From PNMQ01 sp964478775 (GTDB lineage: Bacteria > Pseudomonadota > Alphaproteobacteria > Paracaedibacterales > CAIOTO01): a stretch of 58,464 bases of DNA. Under the pieces are notes generated by a model. The model searched no databases. It was given only the letters and a program-made list of their open reading frames with translations, and was not told the DNA's origin. A program made the translations under genes and the position numbers. This document shows positions 43,549-52,737 of this stretch, one piece after another. The stretch is from contig CAYZJC010000006.1 in assembly GCA_964478775.1 (NCBI GenBank), positions 1 through 58,464 on the forward strand, read 5' to 3'. Numbering within the stretch: position 1 is the first letter of the stretch; the number at the start of each line of letters is the position of its first letter.

Positions 43549-44307
43549 ATGTTGTTAGATTTAGTCGTCACACAGTTCTTTGGCTATTTTTTAGTTCTCG
43601 CACGTATGATCGCGTTGGCAGCCTTCATGCCATTTATCAGCCATAAGGAAATCTCTCCTAGGTTTCGTGTGATGCTTGCTTTCGCATTTTCCTATATGAT
43701 TCTGCCTTTTGTGAATCTAGGCCCGCTGTCGGCGTCTATCAGCTATCCTGTGATGGGGTTGTACATCATGAAAGAATTACTGGTGGGGGCGTTTATTGGT
43801 ATTGTGAGTAAAATTTTATTGTTGATATTAGATACAGCTGGAAACGTCATTAGCGGTCAGATTGGTTTGTCTAGCGCTACCAGTATGAACCCCAACTTGC
43901 AAGGCAGTACATTATTGGCTTCTATGTTGACAATGTTTGGAACGGTTGTTTTTTTAAGTTTAGATTTACATCACTTAATTTTACGTGGTTTCATGCACAG
44001 TTATTATTTATTTCCAGTTGGGCTTGATTTTGCAACCGCCGATATGGCCAAAGGTTTTTTGCAATTATTTGCACAAACTTTTTGGTGGGGGGTGCAGCTT
44101 TCTTTTCCGTTTATGATTGTATTTATTGTGATGCAAACTGTCTTTGGCGTCATGAACCGTATTATTCCCCAAATGCAGATTTTTTTCGTTTCATTGCCAT
44201 TTCAATTGTGGGCAGGTTTGATGGTAATGTTGATCACAGGTGGCGCTATTCTCATGCATTTTGCTGCACACTTCCAAGACGAATTTACAAGATTTCTTCG
44301 CATGTGA
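43549..44307 (+). CDS. fliR: Flagellar/type III export apparatus protein FliR
   Basis: Integral membrane gate protein of 252 residues with about six segments. VLARMIALAAFMPFISH, SPRFRVMLAFAFSYMILPF and ISGQIGLSSATSMNPNLQGS match FliR. FPFMIVFIVMQTVFGVMNRIIPQMQIFFVSLP near the C-terminus is a family hallmark. flhB, which normally follows fliR, is not here: the next gene is xerC on the other strand. Confidence 0.92.
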   Translation: MLLDLVVTQFFGYFLVLARMIALAAFMPFISHKEISPRFRVMLAFAFSYMILPFVNLGPLSASISYPVMGLYIMKELLVGAFIGIVSKILLLILDTAGNVISGQIGLSSATSMNPNLQGSTLLASMLTMFGTVVFLSLDLHHLILRGFMHSYYLFPVGLDFATADMAKGFLQLFAQTFWWGVQLSFPFMIVFIVMQTVFGVMNRIIPQMQIFFVSLPFQLWAGLMVMLITGGAILMHFAAHFQDEFTRFLRM

Positions 44308-44323
44308 TGTTATGCAATCTTCC

Positions 44324-45274
44324 TCATTTTTTGGCCCTGGGGTGGGCTTTTAAGAATTCAGTGTGCACACGCTGTTGTGCAACTTTTGTGTAGAGTTGGG
44401 TTGACGATAAGCTTTCATGTCCAAGCAGTTCTTGAATTGATCGAAGGTCCACATCGGCCTCAAGGAGATGTGTTGCACAGCTATGTCTTAAGGCATGCGG
44501 GGTGACGTTTTCAGGTAAACCATTTTGCCGTCTATAGTCACGTATAATTTTTTCAGCTTGTGGAGGGGACATATTTTTCCCCCTTACGGATTTAAAAATA
44601 AGACATCCGTTGACTGGGGTGTCAACGCTTAAAGCGTTGAGGTGCGGGCATTCTTGCATATAAGCCTCAATTGCAGCCTTGACTTGAGGGAGGAGGGGGA
44701 CATGTCGTGTTTTATGCCCTTTACCGATAATAACAAGGTGGTCTCGCCGTAATTGATGCGTTGTAATGGATAAAGCTTCAGAAATGCGAAGCCCTACACT
44801 GTAAATCAAAATAAATAAGGCTTTATTACGCAGTTGCAGCCATTTTTTTTTTTCTGTATTGCCAATGGTGTTGACGAGTTTAAGTGTGTCTTCTTCACTT
44901 AATGCGCGTGGTAATTTATTGTGGGTTTTGCCTAGTTTTAAACTCAGCAGAGGGTGGTCATTCATAAGATCCTCAAAAATGAGGTGGCGCGCAAAGCTTT
45001 TTAAGGAAGAAATCATGCGACAAATGGAGCGGGCATGAAGATTTCTATAATGCAGATGCGAGATATAGGCCCTGATATCCGTTAGGGATAGCGTTATAAA
45101 TGCCGATAAATACAGTTCTCCCCCTAGGTGCTGATTGATGAAGATTTGAAACTGCTTAAAGTCATCATCATAGGCTTTAACTGTATTGGGTGATAACCGT
45201 CTTTGTGTGGAAAGATTATTGAGCCATTGATGATAATACGGCGCAAGTGGTAAAAAACAATTTTCTTTTCTCAT
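44324..45274 (-). CDS. xerC: Tyrosine recombinase XerC
   Basis: Site-specific recombinase that resolves chromosome dimers at dif. The 316-residue protein has an N-terminal SAM-like core-binding domain (LSTQRRLSPNTVKAYDDDFKQF, in part) and a catalytic domain with Arg in YSVGLRISEAL, HALRHSCATHLL (His and Arg), and the final His and Tyr in LGHESLSSTQLYTKV. Length and motifs favour XerC; XerD is not excluded. Convergent with fliR by 16 bp. Confidence 0.9.
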   Translation of the reverse strand: MRKENCFLPLAPYYHQWLNNLSTQRRLSPNTVKAYDDDFKQFQIFINQHLGGELYLSAFITLSLTDIRAYISHLHYRNLHARSICRMISSLKSFARHLIFEDLMNDHPLLSLKLGKTHNKLPRALSEEDTLKLVNTIGNTEKKKWLQLRNKALFILIYSVGLRISEALSITTHQLRRDHLVIIGKGHKTRHVPLLPQVKAAIEAYMQECPHLNALSVDTPVNGCLIFKSVRGKNMSPPQAEKIIRDYRRQNGLPENVTPHALRHSCATHLLEADVDLRSIQELLGHESLSSTQLYTKVAQQRVHTEFLKAHPRAKK

Positions 45275-45353
45275 TTTCTTTTAACGACCTTAACTCGCCA
45301 TTAATCTTTTCTTATTAAACTTTTAGTTAGTAATGAACCAGACTGTGTAATCT

Positions 45354-45656
45354 TTGAAAGGTACTATCCCGGTGTCTGATAAAATCTATTTGCCTTCGAC
45401 ATTCAATCACGATGAGTGTCAAACAATATACGACGATTGTAAAAGAGTTTTGCAAAATAATAAAGGCATTATTATTAATGCGGGAAGTATCGAGAGGATT
45501 GGTACAGCTGGTATACAAATTTTGTTGTCAGTCGGACAATACTGTAAAGAAAAAAACATGACTTGCGTGCTTGAGTCTCCTTCAGAAACGATGTTGGATG
45601 CTTTAAATCAAGTCGGATGCTCACAGGTTGCTAAGAGTTTAGGAATAATATCATGA
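45354..45656 (+). CDS. STAS-domain protein (anti-sigma factor antagonist-like), start of the che operon
   Basis: A single STAS domain of about 95-100 residues: NKGIIINAGSIERIGTAGIQILLSVGQ (in part) includes the switch serine position as Gly-Thr (IGTAGIQ), so the usual phospho-acceptor SAG motif reads TAG. TTG at 45354 or GTG at 45372 are the possible starts; the GTG has GAAAGG upstream. The stop overlaps the cheY start (ATGA). It is the first gene of the chemotaxis cluster and probably takes part in partner switching, though Thr must serve as acceptor. Confidence 0.8.
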   Translation: MKGTIPVSDKIYLPSTFNHDECQTIYDDCKRVLQNNKGIIINAGSIERIGTAGIQILLSVGQYCKEKNMTCVLESPSETMLDALNQVGCSQVAKSLGIIS

Positions 45657-46018
45657 AAAAAATTGCATTAACGATTGATGATTCACGCACCATTCGTGAA
45701 ATGGTTAGTTTCACACTGAAAAGTATAGGCTTTGAGGTGTTAGAGGCTGAAGATGGTCTTAGGGCGATTGAAATTTTGACGGTAAATAAGCCAGATATTA
45801 TTATTACCGACCTTAATATGCCTAATATGAATGGGTTAGATTTAATTCGCCATATTCGCTTCAACCTTGGCATTAAAACAACGCCAATTTTAATGTTGAC
45901 GACCGAATATACGGATGAAAAGAAGAACGCGGGAAGAGAAGTTGGGGCTACTGGGTGGATTGTGAAGCCATTTGACCCTGAAAAACTGATTCAAGTTGTG
46001 CAAAAAGTCTGTGGGTAG
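45653..46018 (+). CDS. cheY: Chemotaxis response regulator CheY
   Basis: Single receiver domain of 121 residues. The acidic pocket is IDDSRTIRE (residues 8-9), the phospho-Asp lies in IIITDLNMPNMNGLDLI (about 51-58), the Thr in MLTTEYTDE and the Lys in VKPFDPEKL. In the cell it would carry the CheA signal to the flagellar motor. It overlaps the STAS gene and sits 2 bp before cheA. Confidence 0.93.
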   Translation: MKKIALTIDDSRTIREMVSFTLKSIGFEVLEAEDGLRAIEILTVNKPDIIITDLNMPNMNGLDLIRHIRFNLGIKTTPILMLTTEYTDEKKNAGREVGATGWIVKPFDPEKLIQVVQKVCG

Positions 46019-46020
46019 TT

Positions 46021-48097
46021 ATGGTAGATTTTAATCATTTTAAAAATGTTTATTTTGAAGAATGTAATGAACTTCTCAATACATCTGAAGAAAATTTGCT
46101 TGAATTGCAAAGTGGTAATCATAACCCAGATCGCATACACGCTGTCTTTAGATCTATCCATTCCATTAAAGGGGGGGCAGGAAGTTTTGGTTTTCATAAT
46201 TTAATTGGTTTTGCACATCAATTTGAAACCTTACTTGATGCGTTAAGAAATAATCAAATTTTACTGACTGCTGATTTATGTGAAATTTTACTGCGTGCAA
46301 ATGATGTGTTAAGTGATTTGGTTCAGCTTGCAAGCGTGGAATCTGAAGAGCCCCCTTTACAAATGTATAATGTGAAAAGTCAATTGGCGGAAATTTTAGA
46401 AACACTATTACCTCATGAAAGTAAGGTGCAAAAAGAAGCTGCCATAACAACAGAAAATAATAGAAAATTCTTATATCATTACCATATTGAATTTATACCT
46501 AAACCTGAATTAATGAAGTTTGGTAATGAGCCTCGGTTTATTTTGAATGAATTAATAGGGCTGCAGTCTGATAAGGTTGAAGATGGGTGTGCAATTGTTG
46601 CAAGTATTGACAAGTTGCCTTCCTTTGAGGATTTAGATTGGTCTTTGTGCTATTTGTCATGGCAAATTGATTTGCAGTCACAGTGTGCATTAAGTCGTGT
46701 TAAAGAAGCTTTTGAATTTGTTGAAGATGATTGCGCTTTACATATTAAAGTCGTGAATCAAGTGCTTTTAGAAGATGATATTGCTGTAGAGCCAGAGTCA
46801 GTTGCTGTTGCAACCATTGCTGAACAAAATGGAGCAGGTGTTATGACTAAAGAGACTAAAGCTGAAACAGTGCTTGTAAAATTGACAGATACGAAAACTG
46901 CCCCTAAAGCCCTGCAGACCCAAAAAGAAGAAGTTGCGCATTCTATTCGTGTTGAGCTTGACCGTATTGACAGGCTTGTTAATACGGTTGGAGAAATGGT
47001 CATTAAGCAAGCCATGTTGTTAGACCAAGCGCAAGCCTTAAATATTGATTCATCGCATGCATTGGCAAAAGGGTTGCAAGACCTTACGCACCACATGCGT
47101 GATCTACAAGAATACGTGATGGCCATTCGCGCGCAGCCTGTTAAAACGGTGTTTACACGCATGCCACGTTTGGTTCGTGAATTGTCACTTGAATTGAATA
47201 AAGATATTCATCTAGAAACCTTTGGTGAGAATACTGAAATAGATAAGACTGTGATTGAAAGACTCGGCGAGCCTTTAACACATATGATTAGAAATGCCAT
47301 TGACCATGGGATTGAGCCCTCTGATAAAAGAAGTCAGTTAGGTAAACCTGCCCATGGAACAATTCGTTTGAGTGCTGAACACAAAAGTGGTCGCATTGTG
47401 ATTGAAATGTCTGATGATGGCGGTGGAATCAATAGAAATAAAGTTTTACAAAAGGCAATCAATCAAGGTTTGATCGGTGCTGAAAGTACGCTTTCAGGTG
47501 AAGAGATTGATAACCTTATTTTCCTTCCTGGCTTTTCAACAGCAGAATCTGTGACTAATATTTCAGGTCGCGGCGTTGGGATGGACGTTGTCAAGAAAAG
47601 CATTCAGTCTTTGGGGGGAAGAATTGCGATTCAGTCTAACGAAGGGAAGGGGTGTAAGTTTACATTAACATTACCACTCACCTTAGCTGTGCTAGATGGA
47701 ATGATTGTCTCTTGCGGTAGTCAACTTTATATTATTCCTCTCATTAATATCATTGAAACAATACGCCCTTCACGTAATCAAATTTCATTGCTTGTTGGTT
47801 GTCACGATATTTTAAATTTGAGAACCAACACAATCCCTTTGTTGTACTTACATGAAATCTTTGATATTCCAAATGCGATTAATTGGCCTTGTTGTGGACG
47901 ATTTGCAAAAACAACAACAAGTTGTCATTAAAAGCTTAGAAGAAAATTATGATCCAATCGCTGGGATATCAGCTGCAACGATTTTAGGCAATGGAAATGT
48001 GTCTATGATTTTAGATATTACAGCATTACGTGCACTCGGGCAGCAACAATACAATTTGCCACTTGATCACAACGATATGAAAGAACAAAGGAGATAA
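46021..48097 (+). pseudogene. cheA: Chemotaxis histidine kinase CheA with frameshift in the CheW-binding domain
   Basis: The main frame (46021-47931) contains an Hpt domain with FRSIHSIKGGAGSFGFHNL (phospho-His about residue 48), a dimerisation domain (VELDRIDRLVNTVGEMVIKQ) and an HATPase with MIRNAIDHGIEPSDKRSQLGK, DDGGGI and GRGVGMDVVKKSIQSLGG. Towards the end of the P5 CheW-like domain, after LHEIFDIP, the frame turns to nonsense and stops. The correct continuation (GLVVDDLQKQQQVVIKSLEENY...ISAATILGNGNVSMILDITAL) is in another frame up to 48097. Compared with CheA in general, about 15-20 residues are missing at the join near 47870-47890. Either a real deletion-frameshift or an assembly error. 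Without P5 the kinase would not couple well to CheW and receptors. Confidence 0.88.
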
Positions 48098-48102
48098 GCA
48101 TC

Positions 48103-48651
48103 ATGCAGTCCCATGAAGAACTTGATCAGGCAGTTGCCTTCACAGAAAAAAGTGATGTGGTGCAATACATTACATTCACAGTGAATGAGCAAGAATACGG
48201 TGTGGAAATTATCATGATTCGTGAAATTAAGGGGTGGGTTAATACAACCACACTACCCAACACCCCAGCTTATATGAGAGGCGTCATTAACCTGCGCGGT
48301 GCCGTTGTACCCATATTAGATTTACGTTGCAGGTTTGGCCTTGGTCTGACGCAAGCTACAAAAAACCATGTGGTGATGATTGTTAAAGTCTCTAACCGGA
48401 TTATGGGAATTTTGGTTGATACAGTGTCTGATATTATTAATGTAGATGAAGGTCAGCTGCGTTCAATTCCTTCCATTGATATTACAGAACAACATGAAAC
48501 AGTCTTAAAAGGGATTGTGAATATAGACAACAGAATGGTAGCAATTTTGTGCTTAGAGCGTGTGTTCGACCAGAGCATTGATTTAATTCATGCGGCATCT
48601 GTCCATAAAGATTTGCTAAAGACTGAACATATGTTTGCAGACCATAAATAG
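48103..48651 (+). CDS. cheW: Chemotaxis coupling protein CheW
   Basis: Links CheA to receptors. The 182-residue protein has QYITFTVNEQEYGVEIIMIREI, LPNTPAYMRGVINLRGAVVPILDLR and GILVDTVSDIINVDEGQL (quoted in parts), the usual CheW core. A C-terminal tail of about 20 residues extends beyond the domain. It starts 5 bp after the shifted cheA frame ends, consistent with an operon. Confidence 0.94.
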   Translation: MQSHEELDQAVAFTEKSDVVQYITFTVNEQEYGVEIIMIREIKGWVNTTTLPNTPAYMRGVINLRGAVVPILDLRCRFGLGLTQATKNHVVMIVKVSNRIMGILVDTVSDIINVDEGQLRSIPSIDITEQHETVLKGIVNIDNRMVAILCLERVFDQSIDLIHAASVHKDLLKTEHMFADHK

Positions 48652-48707
48652 GGTTTGTTGGTTCAATAAATAATATGTGCGCTTTAAAATGTTAGAAAGT
48701 TATTGTT

Positions 48708-49652
48708 ATGTTAATTGGTAGCGGAAATGGGACTGATAAAAAAGAAATGAAATTTCAAAGCCCTATCATTAAGGTCTCTCCTACTGTGGCGCCGCAAGAA
48801 TTTCCTTTGTCAGATGAAAACTTTAACTTCATTAGTAAGTTTGTCTACAAGCATGTGGGTATTGTACTGTCAGCTGAAAAAAAGGCAATGGTGTATGCAA
48901 GGCTGACAAGACGCATAAGGGCGCTGCATTTAAATTCATTTGATGCCTATTGTTCTTTATTGGAAAAAGATAGCGCACAATTAGAATTGCCAAATCTCAT
49001 CAATGCAATTACGACAAACTTGACGCGTTTTTTTAGGGAAGAACATCATTTTGAACACCTTCGCCACGAAGTTTTAGAACCAAGGTTTGGCCTTGGAACA
49101 AAACGCGATAAAGACAGTGCCTTTAATAATGTAGGGCATCGTAATGAACCTAAACGTTTGAAAATATGGTCTGCAGGGTGTTCAACAGGTGAGGAGGCCT
49201 ATTCAATTGCGATGACCTTGCTTGAAACATTTGCAAACCCAACGATGTATTCTTTGTCAGTTTTAGCAACAGATGTAGACACCAATGTTTTAAAAACAGC
49301 GTCTGAGGGTGTTTACAAAGACTCACAAACAATACCGCCGGACTTAATGAGAAAGTATGTCAATACTTTACCGGGTGAATCTCTCGCAATGAAGCAAAAT
49401 TTGAAGCAGCTTATCAGCTTTCAACAGCTAAACTTTCTCCATGAATGGCCAATTAAAGATACATTTGATGCTATTTTTTGCAGGAATGTAGTGATTTACT
49501 TTGATAAAGAAACCCAGACGCGTTTATTTAACAAAATGGCTGATTTGCTGAACCCTGGTGGGTGGCTTTATATTGGTCATTCAGAAAGCTTATATAAGAT
49601 TAGTGATCGCTTTAAACTCATGGGTAGAACAATCTACCAGAAAATTGGGTGA
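48708..49652 (+). CDS. cheR: Chemotaxis protein methyltransferase CheR
   Basis: Uses SAM to methylate glutamates of chemoreceptors. The 314-residue protein has an N-terminal helical domain (FISKFVYKHVGIVLSAEKKAM, in part) and the catalytic domain with LKIWSAGCSTGEEAYSIAM (SAM site, about residue 150), VLATDVDTNVL and FDAIFCRNVVIYFD. The terminal GGWLYIGHSESL is conserved. An N-terminal extension of about 30 residues precedes the family core; ATG at 48747 is an alternative start. Confidence 0.93.
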   Translation: MLIGSGNGTDKKEMKFQSPIIKVSPTVAPQEFPLSDENFNFISKFVYKHVGIVLSAEKKAMVYARLTRRIRALHLNSFDAYCSLLEKDSAQLELPNLINAITTNLTRFFREEHHFEHLRHEVLEPRFGLGTKRDKDSAFNNVGHRNEPKRLKIWSAGCSTGEEAYSIAMTLLETFANPTMYSLSVLATDVDTNVLKTASEGVYKDSQTIPPDLMRKYVNTLPGESLAMKQNLKQLISFQQLNFLHEWPIKDTFDAIFCRNVVIYFDKETQTRLFNKMADLLNPGGWLYIGHSESLYKISDRFKLMGRTIYQKIG

Positions 49653-49656
49653 TGCA

Positions 49657-50250
49657 ATGACTACTCACCGCAAGTTTTTTGACCCAAAATTCCAGTGCAC
49701 CAGTGTGACTGTTCTGCCTGGCGATTATTATGTGACGAATGATCCGCAAGAAATGATTGTCACAGTGCTGGGTTCATGTGTTGCGGCTTGTATTCGTTGT
49801 TTGAAGACTGGGTATGGGGGCATGAATCATTTTTTGTTGGCTGAACCTGGTGAATCTGTTTTGTCTCCGAGTAATCGCTATGGTTCTTATGCGATGGAAC
49901 AATTGATGAACTCTATCTTGCAATATGGCGGGCAAAAGTCAGATTTTGAAATCAAGATTTTTGGAGGGTCTACATTGTTTAAAAGCAGTAACCCAGTAGG
50001 TGACAATAATGTTAAATTTATTCGCACATACTTGCAGCGTGAAGGTATTAAAATCACAGCAGAAGATGTGGGGGGCACCATTCCTCGTAAAATATATTAC
50101 TGGCCATCTACAGGTAAGGTTTCACGCTTGCTAATAGAACCAAATGAAAATTTATCGTTATTAAAGCAAGAAGAAAAGTACAAAGAAAAAGTTCAACACG
50201 ACCCAGCAAAAGCTATAAAAAGTAATGCTGGTACGATAGAGCTTTTCTAA
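49657..50250 (+). CDS. cheD: Chemoreceptor glutamine deamidase CheD
   Basis: Deamidates receptor glutamines. I choose the ATG at 49657, 4 bp after the cheR stop, because an upstream in-frame extension would overlap cheR by about 95 bp. The 197-residue protein has TVLGSCVAACIRC (catalytic Cys) and GGMNHFLLAEP (His), then RYGSYAMEQLMNSIL and KIFGGSTLF. A charged C-terminal tail of about 35 residues follows the domain. Confidence 0.93.
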   Translation: MTTHRKFFDPKFQCTSVTVLPGDYYVTNDPQEMIVTVLGSCVAACIRCLKTGYGGMNHFLLAEPGESVLSPSNRYGSYAMEQLMNSILQYGGQKSDFEIKIFGGSTLFKSSNPVGDNNVKFIRTYLQREGIKITAEDVGGTIPRKIYYWPSTGKVSRLLIEPNENLSLLKQEEKYKEKVQHDPAKAIKSNAGTIELF

Positions 50251-50271
50251 GGAATTGAGGAAGATCTGATC

Positions 50272-51318
50272 ATGGAAAATAAAAAGATTAGTGTTTTGAT
50301 TGTTGACGATTCAGCCTTCATTCGTCATTTGTTAACAGAAATTTTAAACAGTGACCCAGAGATTATAGTTCTAGATACGGCAAGTGACCCTGTTATTGCG
50401 CGAAGCAAGATTAAGGCGCTTAATCCTGATGTGTTAACGCTAGATATTCAAATGCCCAATATGAATGGTCTAGATTTTTTAGAACGTTTAATGGCGCATC
50501 GCCCGATGCCAGTTGTAATGGTCTCAAGCCTTACTGAAGTGGGGGCTGTTGAAACGTTAAAAGCATTAGAGTTAGGCGCTGTAGACTTTGTAACCAAACC
50601 TACTCGTGACATTGATAAAGCGATGCATGGTTTAGCTGCAGAGATTTGTGAAAAGGTAAAGGTTGCGGCAAAGGCAAAGCTGAGAGCCAAACCCCATGGG
50701 CAAGCTGGCTCGTCTGTAGCTAAAACTCCACAATTTCCAAAGCATATTAATACGGCCAATAAATTTGTAGTCATTGGTTCTTCAACAGGCGGGGTTGAAG
50801 CGCTTACAGAAATTATTACATGTTTACCAGCAACTTGCCCACCTATCTTAATTACACAGCATATGCCTGAAAAATTTACAGCAAGCTTTGCCGCACGTTT
50901 AAATAAAACGTCAAACTTGGTTGTGCATGAAGCTGTGGATGGGCAACTCATCGAAGCCAATAATGTGTACATAGCCCCTGGTTCATACCATATGGGGGTT
51001 AGAAAATCTGGTTCTGGGTATGTGATTCATCTTAATGACGGACCGCTTATCAATGGTCACAGGCCTTCTGTGGACTATTTATTTCAGTCAGTTGCGAATG
51101 TAATTTCCCCTCAACAGCTACATGCCTATATCTTAACAGGAATGGGTAAAGATGGAGCGGCTGGCATGAAACAATTGCGTGACCTTGGTGCACACACAGT
51201 AGGTCAAAATGAAGCAACTTGTGTGGTGTATGGAATGCCAAAAGCGGCAAAAGAAGCTGGAGCTGTGCAAAAAGAATTGAATCTTAACGAAATAGCAATA
51301 AATATTGTGCAATCTTAA
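50272..51318 (+). CDS. cheB: Chemotaxis response regulator / protein-glutamate methylesterase CheB
   Basis: A receiver domain (LIVDDSAFIRHLL; phospho-Asp in VLTLDIQMPNMNGLDFL; Lys in FVTKPTRD) is joined to a methylesterase domain with the catalytic Ser in VVIGSSTGGVEAL (about residue 170), His in TQHMPEKFTASFAARL and Asp in LTGMGKDGAAGM. It removes methyl groups from receptors when phosphorylated by CheA. The 348-residue length is normal. Follows cheD by 21 bp. Confidence 0.96.
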   Translation: MENKKISVLIVDDSAFIRHLLTEILNSDPEIIVLDTASDPVIARSKIKALNPDVLTLDIQMPNMNGLDFLERLMAHRPMPVVMVSSLTEVGAVETLKALELGAVDFVTKPTRDIDKAMHGLAAEICEKVKVAAKAKLRAKPHGQAGSSVAKTPQFPKHINTANKFVVIGSSTGGVEALTEIITCLPATCPPILITQHMPEKFTASFAARLNKTSNLVVHEAVDGQLIEANNVYIAPGSYHMGVRKSGSGYVIHLNDGPLINGHRPSVDYLFQSVANVISPQQLHAYILTGMGKDGAAGMKQLRDLGAHTVGQNEATCVVYGMPKAAKEAGAVQKELNLNEIAINIVQS

Positions 51319-51371
51319 AGTTGACAGTGTTTACATGTTGATATAGGGCGTCAAGAAAGAGCTTAAGTACG

Positions 51372-52406
51372 ATGGAACAGGAAAGAGATAATATTTTGCA
51401 TTTGCCGATTTACCGGGCGCACTTAAAGCGCTGGGTAACGTTTGGTGATAAGTTTACTTTTACAAGTGAATTGGTCAGTAAAAACATTAACGCAATTGCT
51501 GAATTAACAGAACGCAAAACACTTGAATTGTCACACCAATTCCAATTGATGGCAACTTCAAGTATTGAACAAAGCAAATGCATGCAAGAAATTATTCACC
51601 TTGCACATACGGTGAACATTAATGGTGAAGATATTGAAATTCGCCAAATATCATCTTTATTGCAAGACACATTTATTAGTTCAATTAGCTGTATTTTAGA
51701 AATTTCAAAACAAGCCATGGTCATGATTTACATTCTTGATGATGCACTGAAAACACTGGGGCAAATTGAAAAAAGTATACATGAAATTGAAGTGATTAAC
51801 CAAAAGACAAAGTACTTGTCATTGAATGCAACCATTGAGGCTGTGCGTGCGGGCGAGGCTGGTGAAAGTTTTCAGGTGGTGGCAAGTGAAGTGCGTGAAC
51901 TTTCTAATGATACGCAAAGTCTTGCAACAAATATCAGAAGCCAGGTGACAGAAATGAGCGCTACCTTGATGAATGCGCAAAATATCTTGCAGCATGTAGC
52001 CCGTATTGACATGAGCGATAATATTTTGGCAAAAGAACGCTTGGAAGTCATGATGGAAGGCTTGGTCCAAAACACTGTAAGGCTTTCAAGTATTTCACAA
52101 GGCGTTGCAGCCTCGGTGCAAAAATCTTCTGAGTCAGCAAGAGATTTGATTTCAACAATTCAATTCCAAGACCGTGTGCAACAAGACTTCCAACATATCT
52201 TGAGCGATTTAAAAACATTACAAAATTCTGTGTTTAAGATTAAAGGGGAAACTATTCGAGATTTTGGTGAGTTTATATCTGATTTTCAAGCTGAGCAAGC
52301 ATTGAGTGAAGTGAAAGATATGAAGTCTGACATGGGTAAAGAGTCTTTGTCAACACGTCAAGATAGACCCACAAATTCACAAGATGATGAAATTGTATTA
52401 TTTTAA
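51372..52406 (+). CDS. Soluble MCP-like signalling protein with C-terminal DxxxQ motif
   Basis: 344 residues without membrane segments. The middle shows an MCP signalling hairpin, NQKTKYLSLNATIEAVRAGEAGESFQVVASEVRELS (about residues 143-178, quoted in part), which would contact CheA/CheW. Towards the C-terminus, IQFQDRVQQDFQHILSDL (about 260-277) contains D-R-V-Q-Q, matching the DxxxQ pattern of CheZ/CheT-type phosphatases and similar to the FQD(I/R)xxQ element seen in some cytoplasmic MCP-like proteins. A polar tail ends DDEIVLF. It could be a cytosolic receptor or act on CheY. It is encoded between cheB and the second STAS gene. Confidence 0.78.
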   Translation: MEQERDNILHLPIYRAHLKRWVTFGDKFTFTSELVSKNINAIAELTERKTLELSHQFQLMATSSIEQSKCMQEIIHLAHTVNINGEDIEIRQISSLLQDTFISSISCILEISKQAMVMIYILDDALKTLGQIEKSIHEIEVINQKTKYLSLNATIEAVRAGEAGESFQVVASEVRELSNDTQSLATNIRSQVTEMSATLMNAQNILQHVARIDMSDNILAKERLEVMMEGLVQNTVRLSSISQGVAASVQKSSESARDLISTIQFQDRVQQDFQHILSDLKTLQNSVFKIKGETIRDFGEFISDFQAEQALSEVKDMKSDMGKESLSTRQDRPTNSQDDEIVLF

Positions 52407-52417
52407 GGAGATGAAAA

Positions 52418-52732
52418 ATGATTTATAAAATAAAATCCACAGGACCCAAGGCCGAAATAGAAATCAAAGGTAGACTGACATATTCTGACTATGGTTTGTT
52501 TAGACAGATTACTGACGTTATTGGGGTGGCAGATAATCAAGTGTGTCATTTTGATTTAACAGAGCTTGAATTTATTGATTCAGCTGGTTTGGGTATGTTA
52601 TTGCTTGCACGCGATAAAATTCAAGAATGCAAAGGCCATATTACTTTGATCAATGCAAATGGTCAGGTTAAAAAGATGATTGAATTAGGGCGTTTTGACA
52701 CTTTATTTGAGATTCGCACTAACAAAGGGTAA
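52418..52732 (+). CDS. STAS-domain anti-sigma factor antagonist-like protein
   Basis: 104 residues with a complete STAS domain. The switch motif FDLTELEFIDSAGLGMLLLARDK includes the serine in DSAGLGM that RsbV/SpoIIAA-type kinases phosphorylate (about residue 54). A ribosome binding site AAGGAG lies 6 bp before the ATG. It is directly followed by a receiver-PP2C phosphatase gene that would dephosphorylate such a serine, so the two form a partner-switching pair. A matching anti-sigma kinase is not in the window. Confidence 0.9.
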   Translation: MIYKIKSTGPKAEIEIKGRLTYSDYGLFRQITDVIGVADNQVCHFDLTELEFIDSAGLGMLLLARDKIQECKGHITLINANGQVKKMIELGRFDTLFEIRTNKG

Positions 52733-52737
52733 TCTTC

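Noticed and set aside
46758..47162. Minus-strand ORF of 134 codons within cheA
   Set aside because: It lies opposite strongly conserved CheA kinase sequence and has no recognisable protein features.
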